DNA of 54,498 bases. Origin: CAZEHS01 sp964649745. GTDB taxonomy: Bacteria > Bacillota > Clostridia > Peptostreptococcales > Acidaminobacteraceae. The notes below the pieces were generated by a model. That model was not told the DNA's origin. It made no database searches and was given only the letters and a program-made list of their open reading frames with translations. Location of the stretch: positions 1 to 54,498 of the forward strand of contig CAZYQI010000023.1 in the NCBI GenBank assembly GCA_964649745.1, given 5' to 3'. Shown here in pieces: positions 1 to 7,233 of the stretch (within the stretch, counting starts at the first letter, position 1; each line of letters starts with the position of its first letter). Made by a program: the position numbers and the translations under genes.

Positions 1-49
1 TTAAGTGCTGTATTTTTGTTGGCCGAAAATGCTGTATTTTACTTGACCG

Positions 50-292
50 CTAACATTCCTTACCTGAAGGGGTATTTGCATAATGGTAACTCACAAAATC
101 TTGCTGTGGAGTTTTGGGAAAAAGCGCCCCTGCAAAAGTGTGAGTTATCATTTCTTCAATCTGCACACGTTTTGAAAGATCGGAGAACTGAGATGTAAAT
201 TGTTCTTTGTTCTCTAAATGCTTTAAGCCCTCAAAGAACTTATTTATAACGGTTTTGTATTTTTGACTGTTTTCGATAATTGGGTCTGGCAT
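50..292 (-). CDS. small hypothetical protein (80 aa)
   Basis: I do not recognise this protein. The reading frame could extend to 367, but the ATG at 292 (MPDPIIENSQ...) is preceded at good spacing by GGAGGAAG on the minus strand, so I start there. The product is hydrophilic and mostly helical in composition, with no obvious signal peptide, membrane segment or metal motif. It lies downstream of, and in the same direction as, the DUF4145-like gene. The two are separated by about 215 bases that contain a large GC-rich palindrome, so they need not be one operon. Flanking sequence is more AT-rich than the rest of the window. Confidence 0.5.
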   Translation of the reverse strand: MPDPIIENSQKYKTVINKFFEGLKHLENKEQFTSQFSDLSKRVQIEEMITHTFAGALFPKTPQQDFVSYHYANTPSGKEC

Positions 293-325
293 TTTTCTTC
301 CTCCGTCTTTTATTCTTTGTGCATG

Positions 326-490
326 GCACATAACGTTCCGCCTTGCCGACGCCTTTGAACCGGACAAGAAGAGAATGACCCCAAAGAGGGGCTTGCCCCC
401 CGGTGAGAAGGTGTGGTTTCGGGCGACGTCCGGAACCGGCCCGAATCATGCCCGAAACCCTTGCGGCAGAGGCAGTGTTCTCTGATGTGC
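326..490. repeat. GC-rich imperfect palindrome between two minus-strand genes
   Basis: The outer ends are GCACAT (326-331) and ATGTGC (485-490). Next inside, CCGCCTTGCCG (about 339-349) pairs imperfectly with CGGCAGAGGCAG (464-475). An inner perfect 10-bp inverted repeat, GGTTTCGGGC (415-424) and GCCCGAAACC (450-459), encloses a CCGGAACCGG core. The block is much more GC-rich than its surroundings and has no convincing ORF. It could be a structured intergenic repeat, or a degenerate integron attC-like site: on the minus strand the block ends in ACGTTATGTGC. That second reading is speculative. Confidence 0.45.
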
Positions 491-507
491 AGCGTGCCCT
501 TGATATA

Positions 508-1113
508 TTATTTTGCAGGTTTGACAGTATGGCGCTCTTTCATTTCATTAAATTTCGGTCTTAGATGGTATAAAATCTCCATAATTGCTTGCATAAAATC
601 AAGTGATTCTTTAGCGTCTTGCACGCTAAATTCTCTTTCTGTTGCATGCGCTCCTTGATTCCTTAAAAATCTGAGCTCATTTGACCATTCCAATAGCTCG
701 TCACTGATAAGTCCATTTTCTTTCATTTTTTTTAGACCGGCATCAATTGTTTTTACTTCAGGTACATAGTCTTTGCACACTGCTTCAAGCGCCCTTCCGA
801 CCATTACGGTTGCAGCGATAAAAGCTTTTGCATTTTCACATTTTACGGCTTCTTCATATGACCGTTTAACCAGTTCGGGGAGGCTATATGAGACAATTCT
901 TTCGTCTTTCGGATATAGACGGATGTCACAATCCCAGAATTCATATCCGATTCCAATGGGATCTTCTCTGGCAAATAATGATGGAGACTCACAATGTTCA
1001 CATACTGCAAATACATACTCTTTTTCAACGTCTTTTTTTGATGCCTTGTAAGCGTACTGGCTTTTAATGCTGAATTCTTTTTTGTCTTTGCAAATTGAGC
1101 AGTAAGCTATCAT
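508..1113 (-). CDS. DUF4145-like zinc-ribbon protein
   Basis: This 201-residue protein begins MIAYCSICKDKKEF and has a second pair of cysteines at about residues 38-41 (CEHC), so its N-terminus looks like a small zinc ribbon. The rest is helical. The stretch LRFLRNQGAHATE followed by a DAKESLDFMQAI helix is typical of DUF4145, a domain found alone or attached to restriction and defence proteins. No catalytic motif is visible and the function is unknown. An inverted repeat (1181-1199) lies upstream. The gene stands alone or heads a unit with the 80-aa gene downstream. Confidence 0.65.
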   Translation of the reverse strand: MIAYCSICKDKKEFSIKSQYAYKASKKDVEKEYVFAVCEHCESPSLFAREDPIGIGYEFWDCDIRLYPKDERIVSYSLPELVKRSYEEAVKCENAKAFIAATVMVGRALEAVCKDYVPEVKTIDAGLKKMKENGLISDELLEWSNELRFLRNQGAHATEREFSVQDAKESLDFMQAIMEILYHLRPKFNEMKERHTVKPAK

Positions 1114-1180
1114 CTGGTGCCCTCGCTTTTATGTTTTCTTGTTTGTTTTTAATAAGCGCTGCATGTTAGAGAACTATTGT

Positions 1181-1199
1181 ATTCACGTATTGCGTGAAT
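1181..1199. promoter_or_regulatory. short inverted repeat upstream of DUF4145-like gene
   Basis: ATTCACG and CGTGAAT form a perfect 7-bp inverted repeat with a 5-base centre, about 70 bases before the start of the minus-strand gene. It could be an operator. No T-run follows it, so a terminator is less likely. Confidence 0.3.
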
Positions 1200-1241
1200 A
1201 TTATCTACGGATGCCCATGTGCTGTGGCCCTTGCTGGAAAT

Positions 1242-1763
1242 CTAATTCCTCCAGGTATATTTCTCTAAAAGCCAGCAATTTCCTTCCGACGTTATGGAAT
1301 AATTTTCATTAACAGGGCAGTTTTGAGGAACCGGATAGTGACTCTCTTTAAGGTGAAACGGGCAGCCCCCCAAAGCCAAGACATCGGTGAGCCCCATGGC
1401 GGTTTCGGTGAATGCAGCGAATATAGGTGCAGGCTGTGGTGCGGGTATTACCACCGGTTTAACTACGGGCTTTGGGGCTGCCTGTGTTGCGCTGGCAATG
1501 GCATCCACCGTTCCTCCGGTCTTTGAAGAGGAAAGACCGTAAACACTGAAGGCAGAGGTTCCGAGAAACACAGTCAATACAAGCAAGGCTGAATTGTAAA
1601 CAATACACAGTCCGTCATTGCCTCCTACATAATAGCCCTTGAAAAGGGCGCTGCGGAGTCCGTTCAAAGAATGACAAGATAATAAACATGCGCTTTTATA
1701 ATCGGCATAATACTTGTATACTGTAATTATATACGATGTAAGTGAAAAAGCAGGTTCCGTCAA
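1242..1763 (-). CDS. doubtful ORF, possible small membrane/secreted protein
   Basis: An open minus-strand frame of up to 173 codons has no clear start. The first start codon is a TTG at 1763 inside the leader of the EamA gene. A good GGAGG (around 1625) is followed only by an ATG in another frame, which stops quickly. The frame does encode a hydrophobic stretch (YNSALLVLTVFLGTSAF) and then a proline-rich segment (PKPVVKPVVIPAPQPAP). That order resembles a signal anchor and linker. It could be a decayed or frameshifted gene, or chance. I see no recognisable domain. Confidence 0.2.
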   Translation of the reverse strand: MTEPAFSLTSYIITVYKYYADYKSACLLSCHSLNGLRSALFKGYYVGGNDGLCIVYNSALLVLTVFLGTSAFSVYGLSSSKTGGTVDAIASATQAAPKPVVKPVVIPAPQPAPIFAAFTETAMGLTDVLALGGCPFHLKESHYPVPQNCPVNENYSITSEGNCWLLEKYTWRN

Positions 1764-1777
1764 AAGAGGAGTCCGGT

Positions 1778-2647
1778 ATGCGTTATAAGATGATGTTTAT
1801 TCTCTCAATGTTCATATTTGGCACCATGGGTCTATTTGTTCGAAATGTGGATATGCCCTCGTCCGAACTGGCCTTGCTTCGGGGGCTTATTGGCAGCGCC
1901 TTCCTAGCAGGGGGGATGATCCTGACCCGACAGCGGATTTCGTGGCCCGCAGTGAAGCGGAATATTTCGGTATTGTCTGCATCGGGGATGATACTGGGCT
2001 TAAACTGGATATTTCTTTTTCAGGCATATCAATTCACAACGCTTTCCAATGCCGTGCTCAGCTACTATTTCGCCCCAGTAATTGTGTTGCTGCTTTCTCC
2101 ACTGGTTCTGAAGGAACGCTTGTCTGGGGGTAAGGTGGCATGTATCGGCGCCGCGGTTGTGGGGATGCTGATGGTCATTGGAAACAGCGGTGAAGCGGCA
2201 GGGCATTATTCCCATGGCATAGGCATCGCTTATGGACTGGCGGCGGCTGCCTGCTATGCCGCCATGGTGTTGCTGAACAAGTTCATAAGAGGAATGAAAG
2301 CATTGGATGCCACACTGTTTCAGCTCGTGGTGGCTACGTTTATTCTGGTGCCGTATGTTTATCTGACGGAGGGGCCTTCCATGCTGAATATACCAGTGGA
2401 GGCTGTTCCAACCATTCTGATTATTGGTATTGTTCATACCGGAATTGCTTTCTATCTGTTTTTCTCATCCATGGGGCATCTGAAGGCGCAGACCGTGGCT
2501 GCTCTTTGTTATACCGACCCTCTGACCACTATTCTGATATCCTCCTTCGTACTGCTGGAGCCATTGGCAATGCTACAAATGGTCGGGGCAACGCTTTTGT
2601 TGGGTGCAACCTTCGTAGGAGACAGGCTTACTGAATCTGTGGAATGA
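1778..2647 (+). CDS. EamA/DMT-family permease
   Basis: This 289-residue protein has about ten hydrophobic helices arranged as two similar halves, the usual EamA build (drug/metabolite transporter superfamily, about 290-300 aa). The second half carries the GIVHTGIAFYLFFSSM and LLEPLAMLQMVGATLLLGA helices typical of the family. The frame opens earlier with GTG at 1742, but the ATG at 1778 follows AGAGGAG at proper spacing. Family members export metabolites or amino acids; the substrate cannot be told from sequence. The gene is a single transcription unit closed by a hairpin at 2665-2712. Confidence 0.85.
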   Translation: MRYKMMFILSMFIFGTMGLFVRNVDMPSSELALLRGLIGSAFLAGGMILTRQRISWPAVKRNISVLSASGMILGLNWIFLFQAYQFTTLSNAVLSYYFAPVIVLLLSPLVLKERLSGGKVACIGAAVVGMLMVIGNSGEAAGHYSHGIGIAYGLAAAACYAAMVLLNKFIRGMKALDATLFQLVVATFILVPYVYLTEGPSMLNIPVEAVPTILIIGIVHTGIAFYLFFSSMGHLKAQTVAALCYTDPLTTILISSFVLLEPLAMLQMVGATLLLGATFVGDRLTESVE

Positions 2648-2664
2648 AAAGTGCGTTTTAAAAC

Positions 2665-2712
2665 AAACAGCACCGTTGAGATGTTCGATTATCTCATGGG
2701 GTGCTGTTTTGC
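2665..2712 (+). terminator. terminator after EamA permease
   Basis: AAACAGCACC pairs with GGTGCTGTTT, and the stem is followed by a short T-rich tail. The stem is flanked by A on the left and T on the right, so it could act in both directions. Confidence 0.7.
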
Positions 2713-2920
2713 GTTTGTAATTTCTCAGATGGGGAATAAATCTATCGTCAGTGATAGTTCAAGAGCTATCTTTGCGAGGAGGCATAGTGAAAACATAAGA
2801 GTCGTTTCAAAAGGAATGAAGTGATTTCCGCTTTGAGCGGCTCATTTCTTGGTTTCAGTATCCCAGGTTACGTTTATTATTTAACGGGTGTGGTATCTTA
2901 TCGGAAAAGGAGGGAATGCC

Positions 2921-3943
2921 ATGGAAAGGATGATGGAACGGTCAGAATTCGACCGGGGATTGAAGGCGCTGTCCCAGGTGTTCGATATTCTGGGGCCGGT
3001 GCGTCAGCCGGGGGCCGGGAGGTTCTCGGATACCGACGTGATCGGATACGGTCCGGTCAGCGGATTGTCGGAGCTGGTTCTGGAGGAAAAGAGCTATTTT
3101 TCGCCCAAGGAAGCTGTATTTCCGGTTCGGGAGACCCTGTTCCGCTTTTCGGGGAGCGAGGTTCAGGAAACGGATGGGCCCAAACGGCCGGTGCTGGTGA
3201 TCCTGCGCCCCTGCGACATCAACGGCATTCAGCGCTTGGATACGATTTATCTGAAGAACGGCCCCATAGAGGACCCCTATTATAAGCGTCGCCGCGAAAA
3301 TGTGAAGCTGCTGATGCTGGAATGTATGGAGGGCTTTGATTCCTGTTTTTGTGTCAGTATGGGAAGCAATCGCTCCGATCTTTGGGACGGAGCTCTCCGC
3401 ATTGAAGGGGACAGCGTGTGCATCAACCTTCGGGATGAAGCCCTGATGGGGGCTTTCCAAGACCTTGGAAGCGAGGTGCAGTTCCAACCGGAGTACATAC
3501 AGGAGAATAAAACCGTGGTCACCGTGCCGGAACCGGAGCGGGTCAAGAAGGCCCATTTTGACCATCCCCTGTGGCAGGAATACACTCAGCGCTGTATTCA
3601 CTGCGGACGCTGCAATACCAGCTGTGTCACCTGCAGCTGCTTCACCATGCAGGATGTGCTTTATGACGACAGCGGTCAGCTGGGCGAGCGGCGCAGGCGT
3701 TGGGCGGGCTGCCATGTGGACGGATTTTCCGACATGGCCGGAGGCCATTCCTTCCGCAAGAAGGACGGCGAACGGATGCGCTTCAAGACCATGCACAAGA
3801 TCAACGATTTCCACCGCCGTTTCGGCAGCCACATGTGCGTGGGCTGCGGCCGCTGCGACGATGTGTGCCCGGAGTACATATCCTTTTCAAAATGCATCAA
3901 CAAGCTGAACCGGATCATTGAGGAGGAGGCCCATGATGAATAA
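2921..3943 (+). CDS. asrA: anaerobic sulfite reductase subunit A
   Basis: This 340-residue iron-sulfur subunit passes electrons to the siroheme subunit in six-electron reduction of sulfite to sulfide. Two ferredoxin-type cysteine clusters are visible: CIHCGRCNTSCVTCSC at about residues 225-240 and CVGCGRCDDVCPE at about 306-318. This matches the AsrA family in length and in its C-terminal 4Fe-4S domain. The ATG at 2921 follows AAGGAGGG; upstream in-frame codons have no ribosome site. It is the first gene of asrA-asrB-asrC-ferritin-like-FNT and overlaps asrB by 11 bases. Small inverted repeats lie in the 210-base leader (for example GATAG/CTATC near 2752-2771), but no known operator is recognised. 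Confidence 0.93.
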   Translation: MERMMERSEFDRGLKALSQVFDILGPVRQPGAGRFSDTDVIGYGPVSGLSELVLEEKSYFSPKEAVFPVRETLFRFSGSEVQETDGPKRPVLVILRPCDINGIQRLDTIYLKNGPIEDPYYKRRRENVKLLMLECMEGFDSCFCVSMGSNRSDLWDGALRIEGDSVCINLRDEALMGAFQDLGSEVQFQPEYIQENKTVVTVPEPERVKKAHFDHPLWQEYTQRCIHCGRCNTSCVTCSCFTMQDVLYDDSGQLGERRRRWAGCHVDGFSDMAGGHSFRKKDGERMRFKTMHKINDFHRRFGSHMCVGCGRCDDVCPEYISFSKCINKLNRIIEEEAHDE

Positions 3944-4727
3944 CCCCTATGTGTTTTCACCTCTTGAAATCCTCGACATCACTCAGGAAACCGCCATCGA
4001 CTGGACCTTCCGCGTGGCCTTCTATAAGCCGGTTATCGGGGGGCAGTTCCTAGAGGTTTCTCTGCCCGGAGTGGGGGAAGCCCCGATCTCCATCAGCGAT
4101 TACGGTCCGGGGTGGCTGGATCTTACCATCCGCAAGGTAGGCCGCGTTACCGACGCCGTTTTCAATCGCAAGCCGGGAGAATTCCTTATGGCCAGAGGCC
4201 CCTACGGGAACGGGTTCATCCCGGAGGATTTTGAAGGGCGTAAGGTGGTCGTTATTGCCGGAGGCACCGGGCTGGCACCGGTGCGGAGCCTGGTGAGGAT
4301 CTTCGGAATGGAGAAGCGGCACGCTTCAGCCTTCGAGCTGCTGGCCGGCTTCAAGACCCCGGAGGACATGCTGTACCGAGAGCTGTTCGAGGAGTGGCGA
4401 AGAGCATTCCCCGTTCACCTCACCGTAGACCGTGACGCACCGGGATGGAGTCATCTGGTAGGGCTTATCCCCTCCCATCTGGAGCGCTTTGATTTTCAAA
4501 TGGAAACCCAGACTCAGTGGGTAGTGGTGGGTCCCCCAATGATGATGAAGTTCACCACCCTGGCGCTTCTGGAGAAGGGCGTGTCCAAGGATAGGATCAC
4601 CGTTTCCTTCGAACGGAATATGAGCTGCGGCATAGGCAAGTGCGGACACTGTAAGATCGACGAAACCTACGTGTGCCTGGAAGGCCCGGTGTTCCCTTAC
4701 ACCAAGGCCGAACAGCTGTTGGATTAA
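3933..4727 (+). CDS. asrB: anaerobic sulfite reductase subunit B
   Basis: This 264-residue subunit is related to dihydroorotate dehydrogenase electron-transfer subunits and ferredoxin-NADP reductases. It carries electrons from NAD(P)H through FAD to AsrA and AsrC. The NAD-binding glycine motif VVVIAGGTGLAPVRSL is at about residue 107. A C-terminal 2Fe-2S-type cluster is visible as CGIGKCGHCKI...YVCLEGP (about residues 232-250). The start at 3933 is supported by GAGGAGG just upstream; the next codon is also ATG. The gene overlaps the end of asrA and is followed 12 bases later by asrC, so the three are translated together. Confidence 0.93.
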   Translation: MMNNPYVFSPLEILDITQETAIDWTFRVAFYKPVIGGQFLEVSLPGVGEAPISISDYGPGWLDLTIRKVGRVTDAVFNRKPGEFLMARGPYGNGFIPEDFEGRKVVVIAGGTGLAPVRSLVRIFGMEKRHASAFELLAGFKTPEDMLYRELFEEWRRAFPVHLTVDRDAPGWSHLVGLIPSHLERFDFQMETQTQWVVVGPPMMMKFTTLALLEKGVSKDRITVSFERNMSCGIGKCGHCKIDETYVCLEGPVFPYTKAEQLLD

Positions 4728-4739
4728 GGGGGGATACCG

Positions 4740-5717
4740 GTGTCAATCAATCGAAAGACCACCATCAAGAATGCATGGCGGATCACCAAGAACCGGAACA
4801 CCACCACCCTGAGGGTGCGGGTACCCGGGGGTCATCTGGAAACCCGTTATTTTGGCCTGATACAGAAAATAGCCGATGATTACGGCAACGGATCGGTACA
4901 CATCACCACCCGCCAGGGCTTTGAAATACCCGACATCCCCTGGGAAAAGGTGCCCGAAATCAACGCCCAGCTGGCCCCCCTCATCGATATGCTCCAGCTG
5001 GAGGTGCCCACGACGGAGAACGGCTATCCGGCGGCAGGCACCCGGAACATCAGCGCCTGCATCGGCAATCGGGTGTGCCCCTTCGCCAACGACGACACCA
5101 CCCGGATTGCCCAGCGGATTGAACGGGAGGTGTTCCCTCACGACCTGCATTTCAAGATTGCCGTCACGGGGTGTCCTAATGACTGCATCAAGGCCCATAT
5201 GAACGATTTCGGCATCCTGTGCCTCACGGAGCCCCAGTACGACCCCGGCCGCTGCATCAGCTGCAACGCCTGCGCGGAGAACTGTGAAAAGAAGGTCACC
5301 GGGGCCCTGACCATGAAAAACTTCAACATTGAGCGGGACCACGAGAAATGCATCGGCTGCGGGGAATGTGTGCTGAAATGCCCCACCCGGGCCATGACCC
5401 GAAGCTCAAAGAAGCTGTACCGCATGGTCATCATGGGACGCACCGGCAAGAAGAACCCCCGCATTGCCGAGAACTTCATCCAGTGGGCCACAGAGGATGT
5501 GATGGTACAGATCATCAAGAACACCTATGCCTTTGTGGAGCGGTATATCGACAAGGGCCTGGCCAAGGAACACATCGGCTATATCGTGGACCGTCAGGGC
5601 TATCATAAATTCAAGGAAGAGGTCATGGACGGGATCGTTCTGAACCCCGAAGCCAAGGTGGCGGACACCATTCAGTGGGGCGGCTACTGGTACAAACAGG
5701 GCATGAACATGAAATAG
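4740..5717 (+). CDS. asrC: anaerobic sulfite reductase subunit C (siroheme subunit)
   Basis: This 325-residue catalytic subunit reduces sulfite at a siroheme coupled to a 4Fe-4S cluster. The siroheme/cluster ligands are visible as CIGNRVC (about residues 107-113) and TGCPNDC (about 144-149), in the C-x5-C...C-x3-C pattern of the sulfite/nitrite reductase family. Two further ferredoxin motifs follow: CISCNACAENC (about 172-182) and CIGCGECVLKC (about 204-214). Translation starts at a GTG (4740) preceded by AAGGGGGG. Length and domain order agree with AsrC of clostridia and Salmonella. It shares an operon with asrA and asrB and with two downstream genes that probably deal with the product. Confidence 0.94.
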   Translation: MSINRKTTIKNAWRITKNRNTTTLRVRVPGGHLETRYFGLIQKIADDYGNGSVHITTRQGFEIPDIPWEKVPEINAQLAPLIDMLQLEVPTTENGYPAAGTRNISACIGNRVCPFANDDTTRIAQRIEREVFPHDLHFKIAVTGCPNDCIKAHMNDFGILCLTEPQYDPGRCISCNACAENCEKKVTGALTMKNFNIERDHEKCIGCGECVLKCPTRAMTRSSKKLYRMVIMGRTGKKNPRIAENFIQWATEDVMVQIIKNTYAFVERYIDKGLAKEHIGYIVDRQGYHKFKEEVMDGIVLNPEAKVADTIQWGGYWYKQGMNMK

Positions 5718-5736
5718 CCACAAAAGGAGGTTTGCC

Positions 5737-6180
5737 ATGCGGGAAACATATGTTGCGGAGGACCTGCTCAATACTCTGATCGCTCTTGAAATTAAGGGGA
5801 ATCTCAATTACGAGCGTCTGGCCGGAAAGGCCCAAGACGAGAAGAGCCGTAAGCTGTTCACCATTCTGGCGGCTCAGGAGCTGAAGCACAAGAAGATCTA
5901 TGAAGGCTTCAAGGAAAACCTGCCGGGTTCGGAGCCGGTAGACGGAGACTATCTGGCCTATATAAGCCTGCTGCTGGGGAAGAAGATCCCAGCCCTGAAG
6001 GGGGAGGACATCCCCACGGATTTTGATGAAGGGTTCTTGTTGGCATTGGAGCTGGAGAAGGACACCATTTTCTTTCTCCATGAGGCAAAGATGCTGTTGG
6101 GCCCGGAACAGGCCGGTGAGATCGATCCCCTGATTGCGGAAGAGCGGAAGCATCTGCAGTATCTGCTGGAATTCAAATAA
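5737..6180 (+). CDS. ferritin-like (rubrerythrin-type) four-helix protein
   Basis: This 147-residue protein has the glutamate and histidine pattern of a ferritin-like di-iron bundle: ALEIKGNLNYE near residue 17, ELKHKKIYE near 47, LALELEKDTIFFLHE near 101 and IAEERKHLQYL near 132. The rubredoxin tail of a true rubrerythrin is missing. Such proteins handle peroxide or iron in anaerobes. It lies 19 bases after asrC with AAGGAGG before its ATG, and 11 bases before the FNT channel gene. It is therefore co-expressed with sulfite reduction, perhaps to protect or supply iron to the complex; that role is inference. Confidence 0.8.
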   Translation: MRETYVAEDLLNTLIALEIKGNLNYERLAGKAQDEKSRKLFTILAAQELKHKKIYEGFKENLPGSEPVDGDYLAYISLLLGKKIPALKGEDIPTDFDEGFLLALELEKDTIFFLHEAKMLLGPEQAGEIDPLIAEERKHLQYLLEFK

Positions 6181-6191
6181 GGAGTATGACC

Positions 6192-6968
6192 ATGTATGCT
6201 GAGCTGCTTCAAAAAATGAATGAAATATCCCTGTCCAAGGTGGCTATCCTGCGGGGCAGTAAGGGCCGGTACCTGATGCTCTCCATGCTGGCGGGCTTCT
6301 TCGTAGGGCTGGGGATCATCCTGATCTTCACCATCGGCGGCACCCTGGGGGATGTTCCTTACCGGAGAACCCTGATGGGGATGAGCTTTGGTATTGCCCT
6401 GAGCCTTGTCATCATGGCGGGCAGTGAGCTTTTTACAGGGAATAACCTGGTGCTGACCATGGGGGCCATGGATAAGACCGTTACGTGGACCGATACCCTG
6501 CGCATCTGGATCTATTCTTGGATAGGAAACTGGATCGGCAGCATCCTTGTGGCGGTGATCTACTTCCAAACCGGACTCACCAAGGGCCCCGTGGGAGAAT
6601 TCATCGCCACCGCGGCCGTAGCGAAGATGACGGCCGACATGGGGGAGTTGTTTTTCAGAGGTGTGCTGTGTAACATCCTGGTGTGTCTGGCGGTTCTCTG
6701 CGGCATCAAGCTGAAGGAGGAAATTGCAAAGCTGGTGATGATCTGGTGGTGTCTGTTCGCCTTCATCACCTCAGGATTCGAGCACAGCGTCGCCAACATG
6801 ACCCTGCTGACCATCGGTCTTCTGGTGCCCCATGGGGACAAGGTGACCCTGGGCGGTTATTTCTACAACATCGGCATCGTGACCCTGGGAAACCTGGTGG
6901 GAGCGGTGGTGGTATTGGCTCTTACCTATTGGTACATCGGTTCTGCCGGGAAAAAGCAGGCTGCTTGA
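6192..6968 (+). CDS. FNT-family channel, probable hydrosulfide exporter
   Basis: This 258-residue membrane protein belongs to the formate/nitrite transporter family. It has six hydrophobic segments and family signatures such as AGSELFTGNNLVLTMGA, RGVLCNILVCLAV and GFEHSVANM. FNT proteins encoded beside asrABC in clostridia (FNT3/HSC of Clostridioides difficile) conduct hydrosulfide, so the expected job here is release of the sulfide made by AsrABC. An ATG at 6186 also exists, but AAGGAG lies too close to it; the ATG at 6192 has correct spacing. The gene ends the operon and is followed by a terminator. The HS- specificity is inferred from context and family. Confidence 0.85.
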   Translation: MYAELLQKMNEISLSKVAILRGSKGRYLMLSMLAGFFVGLGIILIFTIGGTLGDVPYRRTLMGMSFGIALSLVIMAGSELFTGNNLVLTMGAMDKTVTWTDTLRIWIYSWIGNWIGSILVAVIYFQTGLTKGPVGEFIATAAVAKMTADMGELFFRGVLCNILVCLAVLCGIKLKEEIAKLVMIWWCLFAFITSGFEHSVANMTLLTIGLLVPHGDKVTLGGYFYNIGIVTLGNLVGAVVVLALTYWYIGSAGKKQAA

Positions 6969-7008
6969 TACGGGCCGAATACCCTTTCATTCCCTGCGCA
7001 ATCCGAAG

Positions 7009-7038
7009 AACTCCTGGAACCTTCCCGGAGTTTTTTTT
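7009..7038 (+). terminator. terminator of the asr operon
   Basis: AACTCC and GGAGTT form a stem followed by a run of eight T. Confidence 0.8.
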
Positions 7039-7233
7039 ATGGGCGTATAGGGCGAAGGTCATCATTGAGTGAGGGTTCGGGTCGTGCTTAGGGCATCGTG
7101 ATAAAGCGTGAGAATTTCACGGATAAGTCGTACTTCTGTCCACTGTTGAAAAGAGGCAGTCAGGATCATAATGTAGTTATAGGACCACAGGACTACATAT
7201 TGGGACTCAGACAACAGATGGGAGGTGTCCTTT

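Noticed and set aside
2821..3285. 154-codon frame before and over asrA
   Set aside because: It overlaps asrA in another frame, is glycine- and arginine-rich from GC-rich codons, and has no domain.
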